In this document: positions 43,773 to 56,514 of the stretch, one piece after another
Layout: every line of letters begins with the position of its first letter
Numbering within the stretch: the stretch's first letter is position 1
DNA from: Atriophallophorus winterbourni
Taxonomy: Eukaryota > Platyhelminthes > Trematoda > Plagiorchiida > Microphallidae
DNA: 64,000 nucleotides
Assembly (NCBI GenBank): GCA_013407085.1
Contig: JACCGJ010001501.1
Span: forward strand, 1 to 64,000
Direction of reading: 5' to 3'
Translations under genes and position numbers: made by a program
Notes under the pieces: generated by a model
Told to the model about the DNA's origin: nothing
The model's database searches: none
What the model saw: the letters and a program-made list of their open reading frames with translations, nothing else

Positions 43773-44124
43773 CTCTCACTCAACCCTCTCCGTGCCGGGT
43801 GGCACATGAGGCGAAGACAACTTCACGCCAGTGGTTCCGGTCTGTCGCTGCTTCTGTTGCCGTCTGCATCGTGAATCCTTGTGCATGTAGTTCGCGTTCC
43901 AACGTTCTGCGCCAAGTTTCCTTGGGCCGTCCCCTTTTCGTTTACCTTGCGGACGCCAGTGAATGGCTACCTTCGTATGCGAACTGGGATCCATCCTGCA
44001 TACATGACCGAGCCACGGATCTGTTGTCTTCGTTTCCGTAGCAATGTAGGTTTTACGGGATAGGGTTGCTAGCCCTAAGCCCAACCCTCCTTTCTCAGAC
44101 GGGCTTGGGACCGTCCTTGGCGGA
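43773..44124 (-). mobile_element. Short non-autonomous RTE-derived element, copy C
   Basis: 352 bp with the same internal fusion as copies A and B. It is flanked by gatatagaca at 43763-43772 and 44125-44134. The left end carries a (ctca)n tail, the 3' end in element sense. Confidence 0.85.
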
Positions 44125-44134
44125 GATATAGACA

Positions 44135-45170
44135 AGTGTTCTAAATAATATTAAACGCCATGCGAGATAGTTAATCAATGTAGCATTAACAAATCCGCAC
44201 ATAAAAAGGAAAACGCGAATCGAGCAAAAACCTCGATTAGTTTTTGGAAGTAGCAATTTCGAGTACTTCTAATATAAGAAGCCTTTCAAATTTATACTTG
44301 AATGCGCAAAGATCAGTCATGATTTATGAAAAAAAATAGAGAACTGAAAAACCTTACTGGAAGCTTCATTGTCCTATTCGATTAGTTCTTATCACGGGCT
44401 TGGATATTGGTTAACTCAAGAGAAAGATATCTAAACGCAAAAAAGAGGAAGAAAAAAAGTAAAAGAAGAAAAACAGTGAAAGAAAGTTCTTGGCAATGAC
44501 CCTATAAATTAGAGAAAAAAACTTGCGCTCGACCGCTCACTTTAATGGCACAGTGTAATACGTCATCAGAAAACTGGGGTTTAGCAGTTATTACTCTCGG
44601 CTCATTTACGTAGATCATGTCATCAGCTGAAAAATAGCATCAATCAACCTAGTACTGTCAGTGAGTAAAAACATTTCATGATGATGCAGGCGAACGTGAA
44701 TACTACTACTATTTCGCTTTCAATTTGGATGTAGTGAACGTTTGCAATTTTGTTTATTTTTCCAGAAAATAACTAGTTTAATAAATAAATTGAGTGGAAA
44801 ATTTGACAAAGTCTAGTCCACTACAATGGTTAGTAATATACAGGAGGTGGTTCATTTCGCTTGCGTTGGAAACGTTGACAATAACTCATATACAGATTAT
44901 GAATCTTGTAATACATTTTATCCATGCAGTTTTGCATCTCTGTGTGTCAGAGCTAAGCTGGTCCCTCTTTTCACCAATTCTTCTGGGGTACCTCAACCAT
45001 TTTTATTGTTCGCTTACTAATTTCAGTACATTTTTAAATACATTTTTAACAATGGTGATGATAATTGTCAATCAGAGTTAGTTCCTAATCATTTATTTCA
45101 CATATGAGCAAGATTATTATCTATATACGACTATTTCTCTAATTGATATTAAAAATGTACGAACATATGT
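44135..45170. other. Unassigned sequence
   Basis: AT-rich; two overlapping open frames near 44800-45080 on the plus strand have no resemblance to known proteins. Confidence 0.25.
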
Positions 45171-45630
45171 ACGAACCCTATACAACAGTGGCATTTAAGC
45201 TTACACTTGTTTACCATTTATCCACTGTTTCAAGGCTCACTGAACCTAATCTTACTGTCTCCACCTGATGACGGCAACAGCCAGAAACCGGTAGTGGAGT
45301 GTAATTTCGGTGAATGTGAGCAACACATCACTTTGGTTATCCATAAGAGCCTTGAGTGCTTGACCACGAATCACTATGTGATTCTGTGTTTGAACACTAG
45401 GGTTCGTTGTACGAACCCTATACATCAGTGGCATTCAAACTTACACTCGTTTACCATTTATCCACTGTTTCAAGACTCACTGAACCGAATCTTACTGTCT
45501 CCACCTGGTGACGGCAAACAGCCAGAAACCGTTAGTGGATTGTAATTTCGGGGGATGTGAGCAACACATCACTTTAGTCATCCATAAGCGCCTTGTGTGC
45601 TTGACCAAGAATCACTTTGTGATTCCGCGT
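45171..45630 (+). repeat. Tandem repeat, two units of 240 bp, with hairpin at the junction
   Basis: acgaaccctatac begins at 45171 and again at 45411. The units share tttaccatttatccactg, ctcactgaacc, ccagaaaccg and catcactttg. At the junction agggttcgttgtacgaaccct forms a 8-bp inverted repeat around ttgta. A third, dispersed copy is at 21950-22145. Confidence 0.8.
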
Positions 45631-45839
45631 ATGATTTTTATCATTAATGTGGGTAATAAATTAGTTTTCAATGGAAATAGGGTGTTATGCCAACTGTTTC
45701 GAAGCTGACCTAATCGTGACATACCGAATTAGGGTGGGACATCAAGTAAGTATCTCGCACCTCGAAAATATTTATCATGAGGCAACTAAATGTTTACTGG
45801 ATTGCATAATCTACCCTTTGAGAAGCGACTGACTAGAAT

Positions 45840-46345
45840 TTGATTGAGCAGCCTCGAGCGCAGACGCATCCGAGCTGACGTAATCTTGGCATTCCGAATA
45901 ATCCACACGAGGTCTTACCCACTCAGAAACCTTTCCGACCTGCAGTCACAACCTAACACTTCAAACCCCACATTACTAAATAAACAGTCCCTTCACGGTT
46001 CACGCAGTACGTGGATGCTTCTTGTGGAACTTATTACGGCCAGAAATTGTTTCCAATTCAAACAAACTTGGCGACATTCTGTACTAAATATTCCTGTGTT
46101 AACTCCAGTTAAGTGAAATTCCCTAGTGATTCTTTCTTACACACCTACTTGTGAAGAAAATTAAACCCAAACATGTCATGTTGGTCTAGATTCCTAACCT
46201 CCGTGTAACAATTGGTATTACTTTCTCTCCTTATTTAAAGCACATGGACGCAAAGATTAAAGTATGATTTGTTTAAGTTTTATACATATGACTTATGGTA
46301 TTGTACAGCTACTTGCTATTCTCACTTTCAATCTGAAATCTTGAA
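45840..46345 (+). pseudogene. CR1-like LINE 3' end
   Basis: Encodes LSSLERRRIRADVILAFRII and LRNLSDLQSQ, matching the CR1 segment LNLHSAEYRRKRGALILIW in position. Tail at gaaatcttgaattcg. 5'-truncated. Confidence 0.65.
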
Positions 46346-47439
46346 TTCGTTGATTAGATTTCAACTTCGGTCAACACATTAATTTTAGTTTTGAACAAAA
46401 TTTAATCATGGGACCCTGTGAGAATTTAACCCCTTTTTTCATCAATAATTTGAAACATTTCATCTCAGATTATCGGAATGTTATCATTTGTTTTGCTTTT
46501 CTTTTTCAAAAGGTGACTTGAACGATGATGACAAAATCAAGTGTTTAAAAATATATGAGAATCCGAAGATGTTTCTACAAAATGTTTCGGGGATTAATTT
46601 CGATATTAATTGATTCGATTTCATGTACTTGTTCTCAATCTAAAATGATCATTTGCTTGATGAATGATTGAAATGCTTTTTCATTATATATTACGACATG
46701 CGTATATAACCATGTCAGTTGCTAGCTGCAGTGAATCTTGATCAAATTTGGATGGAGCTCAACGAAAAACTAGAAATTGGTTACTCGTATTTCGTTTCTG
46801 ACGTATTCACACGTGTATATCGAATGCTACAAATAACACAGCTGCTATTTTGCACATAAACACAAGTTTGTTGTATCATATGTGTACAACCGTGCCATGC
46901 AAGCGCAACTTGTTATTCAATTACCGTTTTACAAATATGAAGATCAAATGAACACATTCGACACATTTCCTCTTTAGTCTCTAGTGCCAATACGGAAAAA
47001 TAAAATTGTCTAGATCAGAGTGCGCGTTTATGTATCACATTCATTCAAAGCTTGTGATTGCAGTGAAAAATTAATTGCTACATTTCAAACAGTGTAGTGT
47101 TGTGAATCACGACAAATATTAAAACAAAAGTGTGTTCACTGCATCAAATAATTTTCTTCCATTCCTGATGTGACTTTGTGAATGAGAGACACTTCAAATT
47201 TCCGGGATTGCTTTATACATATTTTCAGCAAGGAAAACCAGTGACGAGTTATTCGTATTGGTAGGGTTGAGGCTACACGTTATAAAATAAATTGCTTAAA
47301 TTACAGGTTTGTGTATTTGCAGTAAACGGTTGACCATATATAGGATATATCTCAAAAAATCACAATTCAAACAAAATCATTATAATAATCAAAATCATGG
47401 TTAGAAACTATGGAATACTTATCAGGTAGGTATTCGTAA
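46346..47439. other. Unassigned AT-rich sequence
   Basis: No gene, exon or repeat copy recognised. Confidence 0.25.
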
Positions 47440-48190
47440 TGATAATCATTGTTTTCCTTACTTTGGTCGGCGAATCTATCCCTGTTTTCATTCCTCTCGC
47501 CAAGCCCTTGTTAACCGATGATCTTCTCGTAACCTTGGTTGTCACTGTCAACCTTGGTGTATAAATCATTCATACCAATGATGATATCCCTCTTTTGTCT
47601 TTCTTGTATGATGGTTAACAGTAATATTTCTCCTTCGCCTACAATTTATTGACGTTCGTCGTTGAGCAGCACTGGATTATATCAATGTTGATCCTGTTCT
47701 CCTTTGTATACAAGAAGGCTTTAACGAATAATACCGAATTGAAAAGAATCAAAGCCATTTCCTGAATCCGTGCGGCATCTTTCTGCTCGTAACACGAGTA
47801 CAACACCTATTGACCAGAAGTCAGTCGCATCTGCCCGAAAACAATCCATTTTGACTTGCTGCCTGTGAAGTTATAATCCCTCGTCTATGTGGTCACTTGC
47901 AATTTCCTTCATGTTTCATAGTTTGTCGGGACGTTCCACGTGGCGACGTTGTGGTTTGTTGTAGTGGAAATGATAGTCAAAGATCTGATGGATTACAGAT
48001 GACTCTGGCTTTGATCCCTTGACTTTATACAACTTCCAGCTGGGGTTAATTGGTTCTTACATCCGTATTGTCTGTTAGCATTCCTGTTAACGTTTCTGTT
48101 GCTCGAATATTTTTAAAGGTTGTGTCACATAGCCCTAAGTTCAAATCATTGTCTTTCGAAGCCGGGCATGAGACCATCATTAGCGGACTA
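47440..48190 (-). pseudogene. RTE 5' end: UTR and endonuclease relic
   Basis: 48120-48190 in minus sense follows the RTE 5'-UTR-like segment of copies A-C with many changes (catgcccggcttcg…acttagggcta). About 47440-47640 encodes DIIIGMNDLYTKVDSDNQGY then GLGERNENRDRFAD, which corresponds to the RTE apurinic-type endonuclease (…IIMGDFNAKVG.DN.G…HGLG..NENG.R…). Stops interrupt it. Confidence 0.6.
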
Positions 48191-48539
48191 AGAGCAATAT
48201 CAGCAAGACAATTTCTTTGAAGAATTACCTGTAGTAAATTTTAACTAGCTCTCATTGCCACCATAGCTAACATAACAAATAGATGTTCACAGTCATGTGC
48301 AACTTTACACGGTTTTGCGACACATCTTCAAGTCTTACTTAACTTCGCGTTATTAAGTCGCGTGAAGTCAGATGGCGCTGACAAATGGTGTCGTTTTAGT
48401 TGAGCATAACTCGTGAGTATTTAGCCCAACACTTGATATATATGTTAATTTAGAATCGGCGTCAAAGAAAATTATGTTACACGTTCTGGGGTAAATGCCA
48501 TTAAAAGATGACATCTTAGTGTATGTATTCGTGTTACCT

Positions 48540-48660
48540 TACCTTTAGTATGGCATTGAGACAGTGTTTGTAAAATATTGGACGAAGTCGATATGCTCTT
48601 TACGTAGGGTTTAATTTTTGCATCGATAAAACAAAACCGCGTGAATTGCTGAGTTTCAGT
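48540..48660 (-). pseudogene. LINE fragment (GAT-tailed family ORF2 trace)
   Basis: Minus sense aaaccctacgtaaagagca… encodes LRKEHIDFVQYF-like sequence, as LRKEHIQRLQVFDN at 24010-24070. Short and decayed. Confidence 0.45.
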
Positions 48661-49223
48661 ATCACCACTTCAATTTTTTTGTTCGCCCCCTCCAACACCA
48701 GATAATAAGTCGGCTGTACAATTATTTTGCTCCAAAAAATATATAACGTTAACAACTCATTATTAACACAACCAAGATATGCAGAATTATCTGTAATTTA
48801 CTTTATGACAAAATCATTGCTTTACAGTAAATAAAATTGCAAATGGATGTTGCAAAGTGAATGCTGAATGTTGTCAGAATGCAGATAGTTTGTTTAGTAT
48901 TACGTTTGTGTGGGAATAGAAATGAAAATCTTATTCATTTCCATTGCTCGAATAAGGTAACGTACAAACTGGCGAAATGTGAACTTCAAAATGTTCATCG
49001 TTTCCGCATTTTAATTTCCTAATTGCTTCAAAGTGAAAATTAAATTAGATCCAACCAAAAGTAAAACCATGCGCACACTGTAATTGTATATAAATCGTAT
49101 CAAATAGCTTGAAATTTTCACCCGTATAGCTCTACACTCCTCGATCTAGAATCCACTTAGATCATATCCAATCACTCTTATTATAAAAATTATCAAACCC
49201 AGAATCATCAAAATACAATTTAA

Positions 49224-49226
<3 letters not shown>

Positions 49227-49262
<36 letters not shown>
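49227..49262. repeat. (TA)n microsatellite
   Basis: About 18 uninterrupted TA units, followed by a few TTTATA variants. Confidence 0.95.
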
Positions 49263-49270
<8 letters not shown>

Positions 49271-49364
49271 TTAATATTTAGTACACTGATATAAATAAAA
49301 AGGGTGATTCGGTTATTCTCCTTAACGAAATTAAATGGTTGCGTAAAATTGAAACACATCTCAC

Positions 49365-49588
49365 TCGTTTCGCGATTGAAAAGCGGATAGCGAATGGAAA
49401 AATGCATCCATTGCGCCAAGCGTGTAACGTCTTTGTGATTTCAAGAAGAAACGACTGAGCATAATGCGTGGTGTTAGTGTTGAGTATTTAGGTTCGATGT
49501 ATAGAAACATTTTGATCAGCTCTTCATATTTGTCCTCGACATCGGATAGCTTGCACGCAGCTTTATCCTTCACGAATTTTCCCAGGAT
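49365..49588 (-). CDS. 224-nt exon of unrecognised minus-strand gene
   Basis: Acceptor ttccatcattgtttaag, donor GTGAGA. It enters in phase 0 and leaves in phase 2. Encodes ILGKFVKDKAACKLSDVEDK, YEELIKMFLYIEPKYS, RIMLSRFFLKSQRRYTLGA and MDAFFHSLSAFQSRN, a mixed helical sequence with normal codon composition and no stops. It follows in phase from the exon at 49901-49971 and could continue into the 21-nt exon at 29704-29724 (giving Glu at the join). I do not recognise the family. No retroelement resemblance was seen, so it is probably a host gene. Confidence 0.65.
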
Positions 49589-49900
49589 CTTAAACAATGA
49601 TGGAATAAATTAGATATGACCGAAAAATCTGGAATAGCCTATAAATTATGCGTTTGCATAATAAAAGCATCTTTATTTCCTGTTCTATTTGCTGCTTCAG
49701 ATAGATTGATTTGCCTTCAATAGTGATTTAATCTCGTGATGTTTGCAAAAAAACTAGAAAGTTATTCGAGATGTTTTATTCACCACCTCTCAAATTAAAT
49801 TTGATTTTTTACTCGGCTAAAAGTACAGAATGTATATATGTTACAAAATATAAAATAAGATTAAAAATATAATAGCAACATTAATATAACAGTTGCTCAC

Positions 49901-49971
49901 CCAATGCCATATTGTCTCTTCAGTTTGTCCCAGTGCATTGATCTTCGTGACCCGTATGAAAAGCACAATGC
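49901..49971 (-). CDS. 71-nt exon of the same unrecognised gene
   Basis: Acceptor acattccgttccag, donor GTGAGC. It enters in phase 1 and leaves in phase 0, as 49365-49588 requires. Encodes IVLFIRVTKINALGQTEETI followed by WHW. The 5' part is hydrophobic. The previous exon must leave one base; the micro-exons at 51898-51915 and 56515-56562 both leave a G in that phase, giving Gly. Confidence 0.65.
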
Positions 49972-51219
49972 CTGGAACGGAATGTATTTATGTGTAACAA
50001 CGGCGAATCTTAAAGGAAGACCTTAGGCTGACGTTTAATGAAGTGTTGCATAGTTCAGCAAATATTTCGAATACAGTCATCTTGTTTAGCCACAACTTAT
50101 TGCAATTGCGAAACCCATGAACAAAATTCAGTACATTCAATCTCCTCACAAATTTATTTCAGTATTTTATGCATTCAAAATAATATCTTTGAAAATATTA
50201 ATTTTCTAATTAATTGTATCCTTGATGTATTAGAACATATTAAATTGATGTGATAGCATTCCCGACGCAATAACCGATTCATTGCAGGTCTGTGTTTAAG
50301 GGTTAGCGTGTGGCGCTATGACAACTACAAACGAACTAGCGGTATAGAACGCTTTCGCATAAAAAATGGCGTGAAATCTACATGGATCAGAATTTAAATT
50401 GCAATGTAGTTAAGCAATCGAAGGGAACTTACAAAATTTTCCGGACACCAAGGGCATATCTTTGAAAAACATTTTAATCATGATTCAGTAAAAATATATG
50501 GGAAGAATATCAATGTAAGAACTGTCAAGCACAATTCCCCGTTGAGTACTATCCGTCTTAGTATTATCGAAATCTGAAATCAGTTTGAATGTAAAATCTA
50601 TCATGAGACTCATATCTTCCAGACGTTTTTGTTTAAATTATTATGTTCATTATATTGCGTTGCTCACATAACATTCCTTTACATACCAAATCGGTTTTAT
50701 GACAGTTTGACGTCATCCGGTTCAGTTAACATTGTTCAACTTGAGAATATTTGGAATAGGTATCCTACGACGAAATATGAGGTTCATGGTCTAGTTGAAG
50801 TGCGAAAATTTCAGATAAAATGTAAAGAATTTAATAACGGAGAAAACATTTCATATATAAAACTTTTAAACAATTGTTGGATAATGTTGGTACGATCGAT
50901 TTTCCAATCACAGACAGTTGAGTTGCCATTTACTAATGCGGAATGTAAAACTTGGCGGCTTGACAAATCTCTGCACCACACGTATTAGTTTCGCACACAA
51001 GATCTCGTCTGAACCACCGCAGGAAAAGATCAAGTTGTCTGGGTGTCACAAAAAATCATTCCGTATCTTAGATATGCATAGGAGAATATTCAGGGGCTTA
51101 CCAATAGTAACTACCCTGGTTAATTGAGACATATGTACGTCCTGTTATTTATTATTCACTCCAAGCCTGATCACAAAAGCTGAGGAAAGACATTGAACCA
51201 CTTGACACGGATTTATCAT
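49972..51219. other. Intron-like sequence, nothing recognised
   Basis: 50629-50988 is open on the plus strand without family resemblance. No repeat copy recognised. Confidence 0.25.
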
Positions 51220-51490
51220 AGTGGACTAAGTTGGTCTCCAGTTACGAAAAAAACGCCATTCCAAGTGCCAATGTCCAACTAAAACTTCATGATTTTACCC
51301 AGCGACGACTACGAAGTGACCTTGAACTGGCATTTGAAATTTTGCACACCGGAAATCATGCCCTTAAACAACTACTGAAGCCTACTCAAACACGCAACGA
51401 TTCAAAGGCTTTAATCATTCAACATTCTCAATTAGATATTCGTCGAATTTGTTTTCTTTGTCAGACTTTGTTTCACCTGTCCGAATAAAA
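51220..51490 (+). pseudogene. CR1-like LINE fragment
   Basis: Encodes LKLHDFTQRRLRSDLELAFE and ILHTGNHALKQLL, matching the CR1 L-L-RRRLRGDLI-YKI segment. Truncated on both sides. Confidence 0.55.
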
Positions 51491-51897
51491 ATTACACTAA
51501 GAATCAGTCGGCATTTTAGTTTCAAAGCCTGGTAAATACATGATGAACACTGCGCTATGTGATCGTCCCTAATAACTCTAGGAAGATTGTATATTTTTTC
51601 ACTCTCTATACCTCGTCACAAATTGGTTTTTTGTACAGCTGATTGTTTTTTCCACCATAGAATTTCCGATTTCCAAGTTCTCAATTCTGAGTTCTGATGT
51701 GCCAACAACAATGTGGATGGAATTTAATATGCATGTTGTTAAAGCGAATAAAATGGATGTTAATTATTCCCACTAGCCCAAAATAAATTGGTTTGATAGA
51801 CCAGTTTTATGTTTTGCGCTAAAAATCTCAAAGTCACGTTGTAAATCCAAGTGAATGTCAAGAATATTTAAAATGCAGTAATGTTAAACCGACTAAC

Positions 51898-51915
51898 CTT
51901 TTAATGACGATGATC
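51898..51915 (-). CDS. Candidate 18-nt micro-exon
   Basis: The minus strand reads aagtttttattctag | 18 nt | GTTAGT. Phase 1 in and out adds SSSLK between two glycines formed at the joins. An alternative is a longer exon ending at the same donor (open from about 52030, containing KYGSNASFDPRKLGAIKK), whose phase does not fit the next exon. Confidence 0.4.
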
Positions 51916-52568
51916 CTAGAATAAAAACTTGTTTGCACGGATTTCTTTATGGCGCCAAGTTTTCGTGGATCGAATGATGCATTAGATCCATATTTCCTAG
52001 CGGCTTTTCCTTCATCCACAATGCTGCATTGAGGACCCATTCAGAATGATGGCGGTCAATACGATGCATGTGATCATCGCAAATTGTTTGATTTGATACA
52101 ACTGTGCTAGAAGCTGCCCGTATTACCTGATTAAAAAATAATAATGTATATTTCTTTGATGGTATTCAATAAAATTTGAAAATGGTTGCATCTGATTCAA
52201 ATTTCAATATTTTTAATCCTATCAACATAATGGTTCAATCAAAATATATACTACCATCGCTGATGACAAATTATCATGACAAATTATCAAGCTTTTGTTG
52301 TTGTTTTTATTTTACAACATTTCAAATTAACTTGAACTATGCGTCCAAAATCCTATGGAAATTTCTGTATAAAAATCATAAAAATTACATCCACAATTAA
52401 GAAAATACCTCTTAATTATGCAGTCAGCAAACAAGTAAATAGAATCAATACAATCAATCCTACTTAAGATATGCGGAATGACAATACTGATTAAGTTGTG
52501 ATGCTAGGTGGTTTTTTACGATAATATATCGAGGTACACACAAGGATATAACGATATCAATCACTTTC

Positions 52569-52570
<2 letters not shown>
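51916..52570. other. Intron-like, with a possible extra exon near 52.0-52.12 kb
   Basis: After the acceptor-like attttttaatcag (about 52127) the minus strand is open for about 50 codons (VIRAASSTVVSNQ, then HMHRIDRHHSEWVLNAAL). Its phase does not join the neighbours as modelled, so it is only noted. Confidence 0.3.

Positions 52571-52612
<42 letters not shown>
52571..52612. repeat. (TA)n microsatellite
   Basis: About 20 TA units directly before the RTE copy. Confidence 0.95.
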
Positions 52613-52615
<3 letters not shown>

Positions 52616-53775
52616 TGACCAAATCTTTGTCCTCCGTCAGATCCTAGAGCAGACACCTGAATGAAATACAGAGCTATGTGTTGCCTTCATTGACTTCCAG
52701 AAGGCTTTCGATAGCGTTCACTGACCAGTGTTATGGAAAATCCTCCGCCATTATGGTATAACATAAAAGATTGTAAATCTCATAAAAACCTTCGATGAGA
52801 AGTTTGAATGCCAAGTCGCTCACAATGGAATGCTCATTGAGAAGTTTGAGGTTCGTGAGGGGAGTGAGGCAAGGATGTATCCTCTCACCGATACTTTTCT
52901 CCCTAACAATAGACTGGATTATGAGACAGGTCACCGATGGCAGGGCAGCAGGCATTCCATGGACCCCAGCGGGACCGCTAGAAGACCTGGACTATGCGGA
53001 TGATGTTGCCCTCTTGGCGTGCAAGATCAGTGACATCCAGAGCAAGAGCGATCGACTATCCGAAATTGGCAAGACGGTGGGTTTAGAAATTAACGCTGGC
53101 AAATCGGAGGTAATGCGGAAGAATGTTCCGGAGCAACCATCAGTGTTCGTGGACGGTCAACCGCTCAGTGAGGTTACAGATACAGTCTACCTTGGGAGCA
53201 AACTGACTGTAAATGGTGACTGTGAAGATGAGGTTAGGAGAAGGATCGGGAAGGCGAACCAAGCATTCTGCATGCTGAATTCCATTTGGAAATCCTCCGC
53301 TCTCAGCATTAACACGAAGATCAGACTCTTCAAGAGCAACATTCTGAGTGTGTTGCTGTATGCATCGGAATGCTGGAAGACGACCGCTGCCATTGAGCGC
53401 AGAATGAACGTGTTTCAAACTAAGTGCTTGAGAAGGATTCTACGAATTTTTTGGCCACACACCATTTCGAATGAAGAGCTCCTGAGAAAAACTGGTCTGG
53501 AGGTGGTATCTACCGTAGTCGAAAGACGACGGTGGAGATGTTTCGGCCATGTCTGCAGGATGGATCCTAGTTCGCATACGAAGGTAGCCATTCACTGGCG
53601 TCCGCAAGGTAAACGAAAAGGGGACGGCCCAACGAAACTTGGCGCGAACGTTGGAACGCGAACTACATGCACAAGGATTCACGGTGCAGACGGCAACGGA
53701 AGCAGCGACAGACCGGAACCACTGGCGTGAAGTTGTCTTCGCCTCGTGTGCCACCCGGCATGGAGAGGACTGAGT
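52613..53775 (+). pseudogene. RTE-like reverse transcriptase, longest copy of this family
   Basis: Starts inside RT: AFIDFQKAFDSV (motif A, catalytic Asp) is followed by stops, then 52795-53730 is open with VRQGCILSPILFS (motif B), DLDYADDVALL (motif C, YADD), LEINAGKSEVM, VYLGSKLTVNGDCEDEV, LLYASECWKTT and the GHVCRMDPSSHTKVAIHW tail. A one-base loss near 53640 shifts the end of the frame. The endonuclease and 5' end are missing. 3' tail gagtgag. It is the likely source family of copies A-D. Confidence 0.85.
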
Positions 53776-54904
53776 GAGTTCTACATGAATCCGCGAATGA
53801 GGTATCAAACAATCATACGTAATTCAAAACCAGTGTCGTAAAATAATTGTCAGCATAACTCGATAAGTATCACATTAATTTCTGGATTTCCTTTGTAAAA
53901 ACTCTGTTTTAAGGAGTTTGTATGTACATTTTCAGCAACAATACCAAATGGATAGAAGTCAAACTGCGTTTCTGGTCGAAATCCCTATTACCTGTTGACT
54001 CAGCTCTTACGTTAATCGCATTCATTGTTCGTTATCCGGTCAAGACGTGTATTGCGTTACGTGCGACACCTTCAACACAATTGCTAACTAATTGATTTCG
54101 TGACTCTCGTATTTCAAAGATCAAAGATTGCCAGCTCGCCATGCGGTCATTTTGGGGACGATAGAATCTCACGCAACAATAGATGTCGCGGAATGAACCG
54201 TGAATCCGCACATCCATTACATTTGTCGAGCGATTTTATTCCAAACGATTTGAAAAACCTTCTGCCAATCAGATCAAACATGCGGAATGATGTATATGTC
54301 TTCTGATAGCTTATGTCAATGTGTTTTATTTTTCAGCCAGTATATCATTCCAACCATTTTCAGTATTCGGCAAATGTTGCCTAGTAACATTTGACTCAGC
54401 TACATGTTGCTATTATCGATGTCTGTAGAAGGGTGTTAGGATACACTTTACGGGCTGATGTTAACTTGCTTGAGATGGATATGATACCATTTTAAATGTA
54501 TTATCGCCGCTTCGATTTCGCAAAATATGTTAATTGATGCAAGTAAATGCTGGCGCACTTAGATGGAGAAGCTCACTCATTCGCAGGCGTATGTGGAAAT
54601 GTTTGTTTGCTCAGGTTTTGCTGGAGATATCGTTGTGCATACAAAGTAAAATCACTGACGCAAATAAAGCATATTTTGCATCGGAAATTTCTTTGCCGAT
54701 AATTACTTGTTGAAAATCTCAGAATACTTAATTTATCATTCAGGGTACTCAAAATCAACTTTCTTCCATAAATGGCATCTCTTCGGTTATTACAAGGCTG
54801 CAACTATGACTGAGCAGCACTTTCACGGGATCAGGTTGCCAGGTAGTTTTTCTTTCCCCAATTTCGATTCACGTTCGAAAACTATAATGCGACATAATCT
54901 AAGC

Positions 54905-55490
54905 CATCATTACACCGGCACCAAGTACTGATTGCATAACGGCCAAACAAACATTAAAAAGGGAAATCCTAAAAGATGGAGAACGGTGGGACTTAAATAG
55001 CTACGGATTCTATAGAACAGTCACAACAAGGTAACTGGGATGAGGTGACTACACCTCGAAAGGAACATGCATGCAAACACATTTTGTGAACGGTTAGAAT
55101 AACATCTGTATGACAGCTTCCTTGCAGCTTTTACTACAGTGCAATATAACAGGAATTTCTAATAACTAATCTTGACTAAATTCAAAGTTACAGAAAACAA
55201 ACAATATGATGCTTTTTGCAAGTAACCCATTGGATACGGTTTCGGGACAAATCCTTATGTGTAAATAACCATTTCGGTATCTGATCGCAGACACCCCAGT
55301 GTTGAAGACGTTCTGCGCCGACGTTGGAAAGGTTACTATTAAGGGTTTTAACAGCCTATGTCACTTGACGGTTTGGCGACCATGAGATTTACGCAAATCG
55401 GGATGTGGCGTCACAAAATAATCCGTTTCGAAAGTCGGTGCTTCTGCAACCGTAAAACGTGATCCAACCAGCGTGACCTAAGCAGGTTAC
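54905..55490 (-). mobile_element. GAT-tailed LINE 3' end
   Basis: Decayed copy: atcattacaccgg, aatcctaaaagatgg, cacggtttcgg-like and agggttttaacagcctatg in family order. Confidence 0.65.
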
Positions 55491-55849
55491 GTAGCCCAGA
55501 ACGGTTTTTAAAACATTTTGTTCATGCATGAGAATCTTGTTGAGGGTGTTGAAAGTCTAGACCATAGAGATTGACGACGGAACTAGCTAGCAGGCTTACT
55601 ATTTAAATATGTTTCATTATTCAACCGAGTTGATACCTTTCGAGTAATTACCAGTATTAAATGTTGGGTATCGTATAACCGCTACCCGTTTGGCATGGAA
55701 GTTAACTTACTGGGCATAACGCTGTCGTTCAAATCATCGGGCGAATTCACGAGTCATTGATACTTCTGGTGGCGTACCTCATGGTTCCGATCTTGAGCGG
55801 TTAAGTTTCTCTGGAAACGACTTAACATAGACGCTCTCATAGAAGTTGA

Positions 55850-56150
55850 TTTCATTTTGGTTATTGTGAGGTCGTGCACAAGCATGCGTCCAAGTTTCTG
55901 GGTATGCTGCGACGAATTTTCAAAAGCATTCTCTTCTGTAACTTTGTCCACATTCATGAAAATCTACTTAGTTGTAAACTTGGAGCATGCATTATATTCT
56001 GCGCCTCACTATTTAAAAAGGATTTGCAATTAATTGATAATATATACCAACGTCAACCAATCTCGTTCATGGTTACCGAAGGCTATCGTACAAACAACGA
56101 TTTCTAATCTTTTTGGTCTTTGCGACCATAAATTATTGAATTTCGAATCA
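55850..56150 (+). pseudogene. CR1-like LINE 3' fragment
   Basis: Encodes HASKFLGMLRRIFKSI and LIDNIYQR, with an internal scramble. Tail attgaatttcgaatcatgaa. Its 3' portion also exists in unit B (62105-62260), so it predates the duplication. Confidence 0.6.
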
Positions 56151-56514
56151 TGAAAATTTTTCCAAATATGGTAATTATTTTTCAAAAATATGCATCCATA
56201 TTTGAAATTTTTTGATGTTCGTGTGATTTGCGAAAACCGAAATGAAACCGTATACCGATGAAATATCATGAATGTTTTCAGCAATTTGTTTTGCGAATTC
56301 ACTAAATTATTACTTTCCCATTTTATTTCAAATCTGTGAATGAATTGCAAAACAATCATTGTGCATTGATTGGCGTCTCAAGTAATAATCGTGTACACGC
56401 AGAGATGACAATTCAATATTTTATTTTAAACAGGCAGACCATTGTAATTTTATTTACTCGCATACAATAATACGAGGGAATATATTGTCGAATTGTAAGT
56501 ATTATTCTACATAC

